64,000 nucleotides of DNA from Pseudomonas sp. Irchel 3A7 (GTDB taxonomy: Bacteria > Pseudomonadota > Gammaproteobacteria > Pseudomonadales > Pseudomonadaceae): positions 1 to 64,000 of the forward strand of contig NZ_FYED01000020.1 of NCBI RefSeq assembly GCF_900187565.1, given 5' to 3'. The translations under genes and the position numbers were made by a program. The notes beneath the pieces are model-generated. The model made no database searches, had not been told where the DNA came from, and saw only the letters and a program-made list of their open reading frames with translations. How positions within the stretch are numbered: the stretch's first letter is position 1; each line of letters starts with the position of its first letter. Shown one piece after another: positions 51,411-60,484 of this stretch.

Positions 51411-51880
51411 GCGCGCAGCAACAAGGCAACGGAGTGCACGGCAATACCTTCTTCGCGCCCGACAAAGCCGAGCTTTTCGGTGGTGGTAGCTTTTACGTTC
51501 ACTTGATCCAACTCAACTTGAAGATCCGCGGCAATCAGCGCACGCATCGATTCGATATGCGGGGCCATTTTCGGCGCCTGGGCGACGATGGTGTTATCGA
51601 CGTTGCCGACCTTCCAGCCCTTGGCGTGGATCAGTGCGACGACATGACGCAACAGCACACGGCTGTCGGCGCCCTTGAATTGCGGGTCGGTGTCCGGGAA
51701 GTGCTTGCCGATATCACCCAGCGCGGCAGCGCCGAGCAAGGCATCGCTCAAGGCGTGCAGCAGGACGTCACCGTCGGAGTGAGCGAGCAGCCCGAAGCCG
51801 TGTGCAATACGCACGCCGCCCAGAGTAATGAAATCGCCTTCAGCGAAACGGTGCACATCATAGCCGTGGCCAATACGCAT
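51407..51880 (-). CDS. ispF: 2-C-methyl-D-erythritol 2,4-cyclodiphosphate synthase
   Basis: A 157-aa MEP-pathway enzyme. Zinc ligands Asp8 and His10 are in 'IGHGYDVHRF', and 'AHSDGDVLLHALSDALLGAAALGDIGKHFPDTD' follows. It forms a ring-shaped trimer. The start codon directly follows the T run of a terminator on the same strand, leaving no Shine-Dalgarno sequence. The first gene of the MEP pair here, ispD, is 4 kb away. Confidence 0.95.
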   Translation of the reverse strand: MRIGHGYDVHRFAEGDFITLGGVRIAHGFGLLAHSDGDVLLHALSDALLGAAALGDIGKHFPDTDPQFKGADSRVLLRHVVALIHAKGWKVGNVDNTIVAQAPKMAPHIESMRALIAADLQVELDQVNVKATTTEKLGFVGREEGIAVHSVALLLRA

Positions 51881-51914
51881 AAAAAAACGCCCCGATTTTT
51901 GTCAGGGCGTGATT
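51881..51914 (-). terminator. Terminator of fghA, touching the ispF start codon
   Basis: On the minus strand ACGCCCtgacaaaaatcGGGGCGTTTTTTT, immediately followed by the ispF ATG. Confidence 0.7.
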
Positions 51915-51945
51915 CTACCTGCTATTGGTCAGCTAGTGTCCTGTC

Positions 51946-52788
51946 TCACACCAAAGCATGCGCGTGATGCCGCAAGTGATCTTCGATGAAACTGGCGATG
52001 AAGAAATAGCTGTGGTCATAGCCAGGCTGCAGGCGCAACGTCAGTGGATGCCCCGCCTGTTTGGTCGCCTGCTGCAAGGCTTCAGGCTTGAGCTGGGTGG
52101 CAAGGAAATCATCGCGATCTCCCTGATCGACCAGTAGCGGCAGCTTTTCATCCGCCTCGGCGATCAACGCACAGGCATCCCATTCACGCCATTTTGAGCG
52201 GTCCTCGCCCAAATACCGGGAAAAGGCTTTTTGTCCCCAGGGGCAGTCCATCGGATTGTTGATCGGCGAGAACGCCGACACCGACAGATAACGCCCCGGA
52301 TTGCGCAAGGCACAGACCAACGCACCATGGCCTCCCATGGAATGGCCGCTGATGCCGCGCTTGTCCGATGCCGGAAAATGGGCTTCGACCAATGCCGGCA
52401 ATTCCTGCACGACATAGTCATGCATCCGATAATGGCGCGACCAGGGTTCCTGGGTAGCATTCAGGTAAAACCCGGCACCGAGGCCGAAGTCCCAGGCACC
52501 GTCCGGATCACCCGGCACATCGGCACCGCGCGGACTGGTGTCCGGCGCGACGATGATCAGCCCCAGTTCGGCGGCCATGCGCATCGCGCCGGCCTTCTGC
52601 ATGAAGTTTTCATCAGTGCAGGTCAGGCCGGACAACCAGTACAGCACCGGCAGCTTGCCACCCTGCTCCGCTTGCGGCGGCAGGTACACCGCAAACACCA
52701 TGTCACAGCCGAGTACTTCCGAGCGATGGCGATAACGCTTGTGCCAACCGCCAAAGCTTTTCTGGCAGGAGATATTTTCCAAACTCAT
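51946..52788 (-). CDS. fghA: S-formylglutathione hydrolase
   Basis: A 280-aa esterase-D-family hydrolase that releases formate and glutathione from S-formylglutathione. The nucleophile Ser is in 'ISGHSMGGHGAL' (about 146-157), with the late His in 'LQPGYDHSYFFI'. It works after AdhC in glutathione-dependent formaldehyde oxidation. adhC lies 96 bp upstream on the same strand. Confidence 0.95.
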   Translation of the reverse strand: MSLENISCQKSFGGWHKRYRHRSEVLGCDMVFAVYLPPQAEQGGKLPVLYWLSGLTCTDENFMQKAGAMRMAAELGLIIVAPDTSPRGADVPGDPDGAWDFGLGAGFYLNATQEPWSRHYRMHDYVVQELPALVEAHFPASDKRGISGHSMGGHGALVCALRNPGRYLSVSAFSPINNPMDCPWGQKAFSRYLGEDRSKWREWDACALIAEADEKLPLLVDQGDRDDFLATQLKPEALQQATKQAGHPLTLRLQPGYDHSYFFIASFIEDHLRHHAHALV

Positions 52789-52798
52789 GGGAATGCTC

Positions 52799-52884
52799 CC
52801 AGCTTCAAGCCTTAAGCTTCAAGCTGCAAGAGGAGGCAGAAGCGCACGCTCTTGCGGCTTGTAGCTTGCAGCTTGTCGCTGCTC
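52799..52884. repeat. Imperfect inverted repeat between adhC and fghA
   Basis: 'agcttcaagccttaagcttcaagctgcaag' on the left and 'cttgtagcttgcagcttgtcgct' on the right, separated by about 30 nt. Similar 'cttgcagctt' blocks occur between genes in pseudomonads. It can fold into a long hairpin in the adhC-fghA mRNA and may change the ratio of the two proteins. Confidence 0.6.
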
Positions 52885-53997
52885 TTAGAAATGAATGACG
52901 GAACGGATGCTTTTCCCTTCATGCATCAGGTCGAACGCCTTGTTGATATCTTCCAGGCCCATGGTGTGGGTGATGAACGTATCCAGCGGGATTTCGCCGG
53001 TTTCAGCCATTTCCACGTAGCTTGGCAACTCGGTACGGCCGCGCACGCCACCGAACGCCGAACCGCGCCAGACGCGACCGGTGACCAACTGGAACGGACG
53101 GGTAGAAATTTCCTGGCCGGCGCCGGCCACTCCGATGATCACCGACTCGCCCCAACCCTTGTGGCAGCACTCAAGCGCGGCACGCATCAACTGAACGTTG
53201 CCGATGCACTCGAAGGAAAAGTCGACGCCGCCATCGGTCATGTCGACGATGACTTCCTGGATCGGACGGTCGAAGTCTTTCGGGTTTACGCAATCGGTTG
53301 CACCCAGCTGCCTGGCAATCTCGAATTTGGCCGGGTTAATGTCGATCGCAATGATACGTGCAGCCTTGGCTTTGATGGCGCCAATGACTGCCGACAGACC
53401 GATACCGCCGAGGCCGAAAATGGCCACGGTATCACCGGGTTTCACCTTGGCAGTGTTGAGTACGGCACCGATGCCGGTGGTGACACCGCAGCCCAGCAGA
53501 CAGACTTTTTCCAGTGGTGCTTCCTTGGCAATTTTGGCCACGGAAATTTCTGGCAGCACGGTGTACTCGGAGAATGTCGAAGTACCCATGTAGTGGAAAA
53601 TCGTTTCGCCCTTGTAGGAAAAACGCGAAGTGCCATCCGGCATCAAACCCTTGCCTTGGGTCGCGCGAATGGCCTGGCACAGGTTGGTTTTGCCCGACAG
53701 GCAGAATTTGCACTGACGGCATTCCGGGGTATACAGCGGAATCACGTGGTCGCCCACCGCGACGGACGTCACACCCTCGCCGATCGCCTCGACAATCGCA
53801 CCACCTTCGTGACCGAGGATCGACGGGAAGATGCCTTCCGGGTCAGCGCCGGACAGGGTGTAGGCATCGGTATGGCAGACACCGGAGGCCACCACGCGCA
53901 GCAACACTTCACCGGCCTTGGGCATGGCGACATCGACTTCAACGATCTCCAGAGGTTTCTTGGCCTCGAAGGCAACGGCGGCGCGTGACTTGATCAT
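52885..53997 (-). CDS. adhC: S-(hydroxymethyl)glutathione dehydrogenase (class III alcohol dehydrogenase)
   Basis: A 370-aa zinc alcohol dehydrogenase of class III, oxidising S-hydroxymethylglutathione with NAD. Catalytic zinc Cys is in 'SGVCHTDAYTLSG' and the structural-zinc Cys cluster in 'CRQCKFCLSGKTNLC'. The NAD motif is 'GLGGIGLSAVIGA'. It also reduces S-nitrosoglutathione in many bacteria. It is divergent from the LysR gene at 54105. Confidence 0.96.
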   Translation of the reverse strand: MIKSRAAVAFEAKKPLEIVEVDVAMPKAGEVLLRVVASGVCHTDAYTLSGADPEGIFPSILGHEGGAIVEAIGEGVTSVAVGDHVIPLYTPECRQCKFCLSGKTNLCQAIRATQGKGLMPDGTSRFSYKGETIFHYMGTSTFSEYTVLPEISVAKIAKEAPLEKVCLLGCGVTTGIGAVLNTAKVKPGDTVAIFGLGGIGLSAVIGAIKAKAARIIAIDINPAKFEIARQLGATDCVNPKDFDRPIQEVIVDMTDGGVDFSFECIGNVQLMRAALECCHKGWGESVIIGVAGAGQEISTRPFQLVTGRVWRGSAFGGVRGRTELPSYVEMAETGEIPLDTFITHTMGLEDINKAFDLMHEGKSIRSVIHF

Positions 53998-54033
53998 GGT
54001 AATTCTCCAGTGAATAAAATCGAGACAAGGAGT

Positions 54034-54050
54034 GTAATACAGCCCATTAC
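54034..54050. promoter_or_regulatory. Candidate operator in the adhC/LysR intergenic region
   Basis: GTAAT-N7-ATTAC, a 17-bp dyad with LysR-type geometry, 37 bp upstream of adhC and about 55 bp upstream of the regulator. Confidence 0.45.
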
Positions 54051-54104
54051 GGTGAATAATCCGGACAAAAGCAAAACATTATTGCTACACAGGGATAATC
54101 CTAG

Positions 54105-55001
54105 ATGTCGGAAAACCGCTGGGAAGGTATCGACGAATTCGTGGCCGTCGCCGAATGCAGTCAGTTCACGGCGGCAGCCGAGCGCCTGGGGGTTTCTTCC
54201 TCGCACATCAGTCGACAAATTGTACGCCTCGAAGAGCGCCTGCAAACCCGCCTGCTTTATCGCAGTACCCGCCGGGTCACCCTGACCGAGGCCGGGCAAA
54301 CTTTCCTGCAACATTGCCAACGCTTGCAGGATGGCCGCGAAGAAGCGCTACGAGCAGTGGGCGACCTGACCAGCGAACCCAAGGGCATGCTGCGCATGAC
54401 CTGTGCCGTTGCCTATGGCGAACGCTTCATCGTGCCGCTGGTGACGCGTTTCATGGGGCTTTATCCACAACTGCGGATCGACATTGAACTGAGCAATCGC
54501 CAACTCGACCTGGTGCATGAAGGCCTTGACCTGGCGATCCGTCTGGGGCGTTTGCAGGATTCGCGACTGGTTGCTACCCGCCTGGCACCCCGACGCATGT
54601 TCCTGTGCGCATCACCGTCCTACTTGGAACGTTATGGGCGCCCACACAGTTTGTCGGAATTGAGCCGTCATAACTGCCTTATCGGCAGTTCGGATCTGTG
54701 GCAACTGGAACAGAACGGGCGGGAATTTTCGCAACGGGTCCAGGGAAACTGGCGCTGCAACAGCGGGCAAGCGGTGCTGGACGCAGCGCTGCAGGGTGTC
54801 GGGCTATGCCAATTGCCGGACTATTACGTGCTCGAACATCTGAAAAGCGGCGCGCTGATTTCGCTGCTCGAAGCGCATCAACCGCCGAATACAGCCGTTT
54901 GGGCGCTGTATCCACAGCAACGGCATTTGTCGCCGAAGGTGCGCAAACTGGTGGATTATCTGAAGGAGGGGTTGGCTGAGCGGCCGGAGTACCGGTGTTA
55001 G
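54105..55001 (+). CDS. gfnR: LysR-family regulator, GfnR-like
   Basis: A 298-aa LysR regulator with helix-turn-helix 'SQFTAAAERLGVSSSHISRQIVRLEERL' (about 19-46). Divergence from adhC-fghA matches P. aeruginosa PA3630 (GfnR), which activates glutathione-dependent formaldehyde detoxification. The effector domain has 'DLVHEGLDLAIRLGRLQDSRLVATRLAPRRM'. The inducer is probably a formaldehyde adduct; that is inference. Confidence 0.85.
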   Translation: MSENRWEGIDEFVAVAECSQFTAAAERLGVSSSHISRQIVRLEERLQTRLLYRSTRRVTLTEAGQTFLQHCQRLQDGREEALRAVGDLTSEPKGMLRMTCAVAYGERFIVPLVTRFMGLYPQLRIDIELSNRQLDLVHEGLDLAIRLGRLQDSRLVATRLAPRRMFLCASPSYLERYGRPHSLSELSRHNCLIGSSDLWQLEQNGREFSQRVQGNWRCNSGQAVLDAALQGVGLCQLPDYYVLEHLKSGALISLLEAHQPPNTAVWALYPQQRHLSPKVRKLVDYLKEGLAERPEYRC

Positions 55002-55047
55002 AAGTTTGCCGGTGTATTCGCAAAATGTCGGCTGTCTGGTCCAGCGC

Positions 55048-55112
55048 CTTCGCGAGCGGGCTCGCTCCCACATTGGACTGCGGTCGAATGTGGGAGCGAG
55101 CCTGCTCGCAAA
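55048..55112. repeat. REP pair between gfnR and ispD
   Basis: 'cttcgcgagcgggctcgctcccaca' and 'tgtgggagcgagcctgctcgcaaaa', about 15 nt apart, between convergent genes. Confidence 0.88.
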
Positions 55113-55137
55113 AGCAATCTGACAGACACCACTGCAG

Positions 55138-55845
55138 TTAGCGGCGGTTAGTCCAACGCTGACGCAACCATTCAAGATCTTCTGGGCGAGTGACCTTGAG
55201 GTTATCCGCTCGACCTTCAATCAAGCGTGGAGCCATACCCGCCCATTCCATGGCCGATGCTTCATCAGTAATGACTGCATCCGCCACCAGACTGTCCGCC
55301 AGTGCCCGATGCAAGGCACCGAGGCGAAACATCTGTGGCGTATAGGCTTGCCAGATCACACTGCGGTCGACGGTTTCGACGACACGACCGCGTTTGTCGA
55401 CCCGTTTGAGCGTATCCCGTGCAGGGACCGCCAGCAGCCCGCCCACCGGATCGTCCGCCAGTTCAGCCAGCAAATTATCCAGATCGTCGCGACCGAGGTT
55501 CGGTCGCGCGGCATCGTGTACCAATACCCAATCTTCATCGCCGGCACCTTGTGCATGCAGATGCAGCAATGCGTTGAGTACCGACCCGGAACGCTCGGCA
55601 CCGCCGTCGACCCGGGTAATCCGTGGATCGCTGGCACAGGCCAGGTTCGGCCAGTAAGGATCATCAACAGCAAGACTGACCACCACGCCCTTGAGGCAAG
55701 GATGATCAAGGAAACAGCCAAGGCTGTGTTCGAGAATAGTGCGCCCGCCCAGTTGCAAGTACTGCTTGGGACGGTCCGCGGCCATTCGGGCTCCGACGCC
55801 CGCGGCAGGAATCACGGCCCAGAAGGCCGGCAGATCGAGGTTCAT
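55138..55845 (-). CDS. ispD: 2-C-methyl-D-erythritol 4-phosphate cytidylyltransferase
   Basis: A 235-aa MEP-pathway cytidylyltransferase. The nucleotide-binding 'IPAAGVGARMAADRPKQYLQLGGRTILEHSL' start and 'VHDAARPNLGRDDLDNLL' are clear. It makes CDP-methylerythritol, two steps before IspF. It overlaps ftsB by four bases. Confidence 0.95.
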   Translation of the reverse strand: MNLDLPAFWAVIPAAGVGARMAADRPKQYLQLGGRTILEHSLGCFLDHPCLKGVVVSLAVDDPYWPNLACASDPRITRVDGGAERSGSVLNALLHLHAQGAGDEDWVLVHDAARPNLGRDDLDNLLAELADDPVGGLLAVPARDTLKRVDKRGRVVETVDRSVIWQAYTPQMFRLGALHRALADSLVADAVITDEASAMEWAGMAPRLIEGRADNLKVTRPEDLEWLRQRWTNRR

Positions 55846-56120
55846 TGGGCCAACTGGTAAAGGGTTTCACCGTCCTTGACCATGCCCAACTCATGGCGAG
55901 CCCGCTCTTCAACGGTCTCCATGCCCTTTTTCAACTCACTGACTTCAGCGTCCATCACCCGATTGCGCTCCAGCAATGTCTGGTTCTCAGCCTGCTGATC
56001 CGCGATCTGCTGAGTCAGCTCGGCCACTTGCGCCAGACTGCCATTGCCCACCCACAGGCGGTACTGCAGGCCAGCCAGCAGCAATAGCAAGACGAGGAAC
56101 AACCAATTGGGACTGCGCAT
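55842..56120 (-). CDS. ftsB: Cell division protein FtsB
   Basis: A 92-aa bitopic membrane protein. One membrane segment (about 5-22, 'NWLFLVLLLLLAGLQYRLWVG') is followed by a periplasmic coiled coil ('VAELTQQIADQQAENQTLLERNRVMDAEVSELKKGM'). It joins FtsL and FtsQ in the divisome. Located between eno and ispD as usual in gammaproteobacteria. Confidence 0.93.
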   Translation of the reverse strand: MRSPNWLFLVLLLLLAGLQYRLWVGNGSLAQVAELTQQIADQQAENQTLLERNRVMDAEVSELKKGMETVEERARHELGMVKDGETLYQLAQ

Positions 56121-56281
56121 CGAATATCAGGTATCCAGTGAAAAAAGACAGCCATACCAAAACATGAAGCTACTGATAGCACGAAGCCTGGAAGAACCAG
56201 GCTTGTGCTGATAAGGCATCAGATTAGTGGCAAAAACGTCGCTGCTGCGATTTTTCCGACACAATCCGGTGTCTTTTTCCA

Positions 56282-57571
56282 TTAGCCGCGGAATTCACCA
56301 CGGCCGTTGTACTTGGCTTTGCCGTTCAACTGCTCTTCGATACGCAGCAGTTGGTTGTACTTGGAAACGCGGTCGGAGCGGCACAGCGAACCGGTCTTGA
56401 TCTGGCCAGCCGAGGTGCCCACAGCCAGGTCGGCAATGGTCGAATCTTCGGTTTCGCCGGAGCGGTGCGAGATCACGGCGGTGTAACCGGCGGCCTTGGC
56501 CATCTGGATGGCTTCCAGGGTTTCGGTCAGGGTGCCGATCTGGTTGAACTTGATCAGGATCGAGTTGGCGATCTTTTTGTCGATGCCTTCTTTCAGGATC
56601 TTGGTGTTGGTTACGAACAGGTCGTCGCCTACCAGTTGGGTCTTCTCGCCGATCTTGTCGGTGAGGATTTTCCAGCCAGCCCAGTCGGATTCGTCCAGGC
56701 CATCTTCGATGGAGATGATCGGGTAACGCTCGGTCAGGCCTTTGAGGTAATCGGCGAAACCTTCAGCGGTGAACACCTGACCTTCGCCGGACAGGTTGTA
56801 CTTGCCGTCTTCGTAGAATTCGCTGGCTGCGCAGTCCAGGGCCAGGGTCACGTCGGTGCCCAGCTTGTAACCGGCGTTGGCCACGGCTTCGGAGATCACT
56901 TTCAGTGCATCTTCGTTGGACGCCAGGTTTGGCGCGAAACCGCCTTCGTCCCCCACGGCAGTGCTCAGGCCACGGGCCTTCAGTACGGCTTTGAGGTGAT
57001 GGAAAATCTCGGTGCCCATGCGCAGGCCTTCCGAGAAAGACTTGGCGCCAACCGGCTGAACCATGAACTCCTGGATGTCGACGTTGTTATCGGCGTGCTC
57101 GCCACCGTTGATGATGTTCATCATCGGAACCGGCATCGAGTAAACACCCGGGGTACCGTTCAAGTTGGCGATGTGCGCGTACAGCGGCAGGTCCTGGTCC
57201 TGTGCTGCTGCCTTGGCCGCGGCCAGGGAAACGGCGAGGATGGCGTTGGCGCCCAGGGAACCTTTGTTTTCAGTACCGTCCAGCTTGATCATCGCCAGAT
57301 CGAGCGCTTTCTGGTCGCTTGGATCTGTACCTTTCAACAGGTCGCGGATCGGACCGTTGATGTTGGCAACGGCTTTGAGTACACCCTTGCCCAGGTAACG
57401 GCTCTTGTCGCCATCACGCAGCTCGAGCGCTTCACGCGAGCCAGTGGAAGCACCGGACGGCGCGCAGGCACTGCCGATGATGCCGTTATCGAGAAGCACG
57501 TCCGCTTCCACGGTGGGATTGCCACGGGAGTCGAGAACTTCACGACCTTTGATGTCGACGATTTTAGCCAT
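56282..57571 (-). CDS. eno: Enolase
   Basis: A 429-aa glycolytic enolase, also part of the RNA degradosome in many bacteria. 'VDIKGREVLDSRGNPTVEADVLL' and 'SGASTGSREALELRDGD' begin it; the catalytic Glu and Lys sites 'IEDGLDESDWAGWK' and 'ILIKFNQIGTLTETLEAI' follow. The ATG at 57571 matches the family N-terminus. The 160 bp to ftsB hold no gene. Confidence 0.97.
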   Translation of the reverse strand: MAKIVDIKGREVLDSRGNPTVEADVLLDNGIIGSACAPSGASTGSREALELRDGDKSRYLGKGVLKAVANINGPIRDLLKGTDPSDQKALDLAMIKLDGTENKGSLGANAILAVSLAAAKAAAQDQDLPLYAHIANLNGTPGVYSMPVPMMNIINGGEHADNNVDIQEFMVQPVGAKSFSEGLRMGTEIFHHLKAVLKARGLSTAVGDEGGFAPNLASNEDALKVISEAVANAGYKLGTDVTLALDCAASEFYEDGKYNLSGEGQVFTAEGFADYLKGLTERYPIISIEDGLDESDWAGWKILTDKIGEKTQLVGDDLFVTNTKILKEGIDKKIANSILIKFNQIGTLTETLEAIQMAKAAGYTAVISHRSGETEDSTIADLAVGTSAGQIKTGSLCRSDRVSKYNQLLRIEEQLNGKAKYNGRGEFRG

Positions 57572-57727
57572 TGTTGTAAACACTCCAAAGTTGACGAAAA
57601 CGACGCAGCTAGAGGAAATCTTGTATCGCCGGCAAGTGAGTTGCAGCGGGCAGACTTGCGGACGATAAGGCTCAAGCCCGAGGGCCTGAGCGTTTAATCG
57701 TGCGGTACTTTACCGGAGAAATGAGGA

Positions 57728-58573
57728 TTACGCGGTTTCTACCGTCGGAAAACTCTTCACCAGTTCGTCCAGAGCTTTGAGCTGGGCCAGGAATGGCTCC
57801 AGTTTGTCCAGACGCAAGGCGCAAGGGCCGTCGCATTTGGCGTTGTCCGGGTCCGGATGGGCCTCGAGGAACAGGCCGGCCAGGGACTGGCTCATGCCGG
57901 CTTTCGCCAGATCGAGGACCTGGGCGCGACGACCGCCAGCGGAATCAGCGCGACCGCCCGGCATTTGCAGGGCGTGGGTCACGTCGAAGAACACCGGGTA
58001 TTCGAACTGCTTCATGATCCCGAAACCGAGCATGTCGACGACCAGGTTGTTATAGCCGAAGCTCGAACCACGCTCGCAGAGGATCAACTGATCGTTACCC
58101 GCTTCCACACACTTGTTCAGGATGTGTTTCATTTCCTGAGGCGCGAGGAACTGGGCTTTCTTGATGTTGATCACCGCACCGGTCTTTGCCATCGCGACCA
58201 CCAGGTCGGTCTGGCGCGACAGGAAGGCCGGCAGCTGAATGATGTCGCAGACTTCAGCGACGACCGCAGCCTGGTCAGGCTCGTGAACGTCGGTGATGAT
58301 CGGCACGCCGAAAGCTTGCTTGATGTCCTGGAAAATCCGCATGCCCTCTTCCAGGCCAGGGCCACGGTAAGAGGTCACGGAGGAGCGGTTGGCCTTGTCG
58401 AAACTGGCCTTGAACACGTAAGGGATACCCAGTTTCTGGGTAACCTTCACGTACTCTTCGCAGACCTGCATCGCCATGTCGCGGCTTTCCAGCACGTTCA
58501 TGCCACCGAACAGCACCATAGGCTTGTCGTTGGCAATCTCGATATCGCCTACACGGATGATCTTCTGCGCCAT
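57728..58573 (-). CDS. kdsA: 2-dehydro-3-deoxyphosphooctonate aldolase (KDO 8-P synthase)
   Basis: A 281-aa KdsA that condenses arabinose 5-phosphate and phosphoenolpyruvate for lipopolysaccharide KDO. 'YVFKASFDKANRSSVTSYRGPGLEEGM' and 'LCERGSSFGYNNLVVDMLG' are signature parts. The ATG at 58573 gives 'MAQKIIRVGDIEIAND'; an in-frame TTG three codons earlier is less likely. It begins six bases after the pyrG stop. Confidence 0.96.
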   Translation of the reverse strand: MAQKIIRVGDIEIANDKPMVLFGGMNVLESRDMAMQVCEEYVKVTQKLGIPYVFKASFDKANRSSVTSYRGPGLEEGMRIFQDIKQAFGVPIITDVHEPDQAAVVAEVCDIIQLPAFLSRQTDLVVAMAKTGAVINIKKAQFLAPQEMKHILNKCVEAGNDQLILCERGSSFGYNNLVVDMLGFGIMKQFEYPVFFDVTHALQMPGGRADSAGGRRAQVLDLAKAGMSQSLAGLFLEAHPDPDNAKCDGPCALRLDKLEPFLAQLKALDELVKSFPTVETA

Positions 58574-58578
58574 AAGGT

Positions 58579-60210
58579 TCAAGCCTTCTTCTGGTGTTGA
58601 GCCAAAGCTGCTTTAACGAAACCGCTGAACAACGGGTGACCGTCGCGTGGCGTCGAGGTGAACTCCGGGTGGAACTGGCAAGCCACGAACCAAGGGTGAT
58701 CCTGCGCTTCTACCACTTCGACCAGCGCGCCATCACCGGAACGGCCGGAGATTTTCAGGCCGGCCTCCATGATTTGCGGCAGCAGGTTGTTGTTCACTTC
58801 GTAGCGATGGCGGTGACGCTCGACAATGACGTCCTTGCCGTAGCAATCGTGCACCTTGGAGCCGGCTTCGAGCAGGCATTCCTGAGCGCCAAGGCGCATG
58901 GTGCCGCCCAGGTCGGACGCTTCGGTACGGATTTCGACGGCACCGGTGGCATCTTCCCACTCGGTGATCAGACCCACGACCGGGTGACCGCTTGCACGAT
59001 CGAACTCGGTGGAGTTGGCGTCTTTCCAGCCCATGACGTTACGAGCGAACTCGATCACGGCCACTTGCATGCCCAGGCAGATACCCAGGTATGGAACCTT
59101 GTTTTCGCGAGCGTATTGAACGGCGGTGATCTTGCCTTCCACGCCACGCAGACCGAAGCCGCCAGGGACCAGGATCGCATCGACGCCTTCCAGCAGCGCG
59201 GTGCCCTGGTTCTCGATGTCTTCGGAATCGATGTAGCGCAGGTTGACCTTGGTACGGTTGCTGATGCCGGCGTGACTCATCGCTTCGATCAGCGACTTGT
59301 AGGCGTCCAGCAGCTCCATGTACTTGCCGACCATGGCGATGGTGACTTCGTGCTCAGGGTTGAGCTTGGCATCGACGACCTTTTCCCATTCGGACAGATC
59401 GGCACCGCCACATTGCAGGCCGAAACGCTCGACGACGAAATCGTCCAGACCCTGGGCGTGCAGGATGCCCGGGATCTTGTAGATGGTGTCGGCGTCTTCC
59501 AGGCCGATGACCGCACGCTCTTCAACGTTGGTGAATTGCGCGATCTTGCGACGCGAAGAAATGTCGATCGGGTGATCGGAGCGGCACACCAGCACGTCAG
59601 GTTGCAGGCCGATGGAGCGCAGCTCCTTGACCGAGTGCTGGGTTGGCTTGGTTTTGGTTTCGCCGGCGGTGGCGATGTACGGCACCAGCGTCAGGTGCAT
59701 CAGCATCGCGCGCTTGGCACCGACTTCGAAACGCAGTTGACGGATGGCTTCGAGGAACGGCTGCGACTCGATGTCACCCACGGTGCCACCGATCTCGACC
59801 ATGGCCACGTCGGCATCGCCGGCGCCCTTGATGATGCGGCGCTTGATTTCGTCGGTGATGTGCGGGATCACCTGAATGGTGGCGCCCAGGTAATCGCCAC
59901 GGCGCTCTTTGCGCAGCACGTGCTCGTAGACACGGCCGGTGGTGAAGTTGTTGTTCTGGGTCATGGTCGTGCGGATGAACCGCTCGTAGTGGCCCAGGTC
60001 CAGGTCGGTCTCGGCGCCGTCGTGGGTGACGAACACTTCACCGTGCTGGAACGGGCTCATGGTGCCCGGGTCGACGTTGATGTACGGATCCAGCTTCAGC
60101 ATGGTGACCTTAAGTCCCCGCGCCTCCAGGATGGCCGCCAATGATGCCGATGCAATGCCTTTCCCCAATGAAGAAACAACACCGCCCGTGACGAATATGT
60201 AGCGCGTCAT
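58579..60210 (-). CDS. pyrG: CTP synthase
   Basis: A 543-aa glutamine-dependent CTP synthase. The N-terminal synthase domain has 'GGVVSSLGKGIASASLA', and the C-terminal glutamine amidotransferase domain (from about 290) has nucleophile Cys in 'YLGICLGMQVAVIEFAR' and 'FHPEFTSTP'. It leads the pyrG-kdsA-eno-ftsB-ispD run. The 274 bp upstream (60211-60484) probably hold its promoter; nothing coding is seen. Confidence 0.97.
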   Translation of the reverse strand: MTRYIFVTGGVVSSLGKGIASASLAAILEARGLKVTMLKLDPYINVDPGTMSPFQHGEVFVTHDGAETDLDLGHYERFIRTTMTQNNNFTTGRVYEHVLRKERRGDYLGATIQVIPHITDEIKRRIIKGAGDADVAMVEIGGTVGDIESQPFLEAIRQLRFEVGAKRAMLMHLTLVPYIATAGETKTKPTQHSVKELRSIGLQPDVLVCRSDHPIDISSRRKIAQFTNVEERAVIGLEDADTIYKIPGILHAQGLDDFVVERFGLQCGGADLSEWEKVVDAKLNPEHEVTIAMVGKYMELLDAYKSLIEAMSHAGISNRTKVNLRYIDSEDIENQGTALLEGVDAILVPGGFGLRGVEGKITAVQYARENKVPYLGICLGMQVAVIEFARNVMGWKDANSTEFDRASGHPVVGLITEWEDATGAVEIRTEASDLGGTMRLGAQECLLEAGSKVHDCYGKDVIVERHRHRYEVNNNLLPQIMEAGLKISGRSGDGALVEVVEAQDHPWFVACQFHPEFTSTPRDGHPLFSGFVKAALAQHQKKA

Positions 60211-60484
60211 GAAAAACCCTAGAAGTCTGCGTTAAAGCGGTCCGAGCCGCCGGGGAAAGCGAAGGAAGGCCGAAGCCCCCGATCACCTGCATTAATCACA
60301 GTGCACCTTTCAAAAAAACCGCCGCGTTGGGACAGACCGGAAGATGAAACACCGGTACGTTGCTCGCTACACATTTTTTGGAATCGCCCAGCAAAGACTG
60401 CTTGGTAATCGGCAACTCCTGCAATTCAGGCGAATCCACAGAAGTTGTATCAAGAAGGGAGCGTAGTCTACCGGAAAGCCCCTT

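Noticed and set aside
56220..56280. Terminator between eno and ftsB
   Set aside because: The GACAC..GTGTC stem has its T run only on the plus strand, where no gene ends, so it cannot be assigned to eno.
56351..57697. Open frame antisense to eno
   Set aside because: Shadow of the conserved enolase gene.
58594..60144. Long open frame antisense to pyrG (516 codons)
   Set aside because: Full-length CTP synthase is encoded on the other strand; the translation has no recognisable domain.
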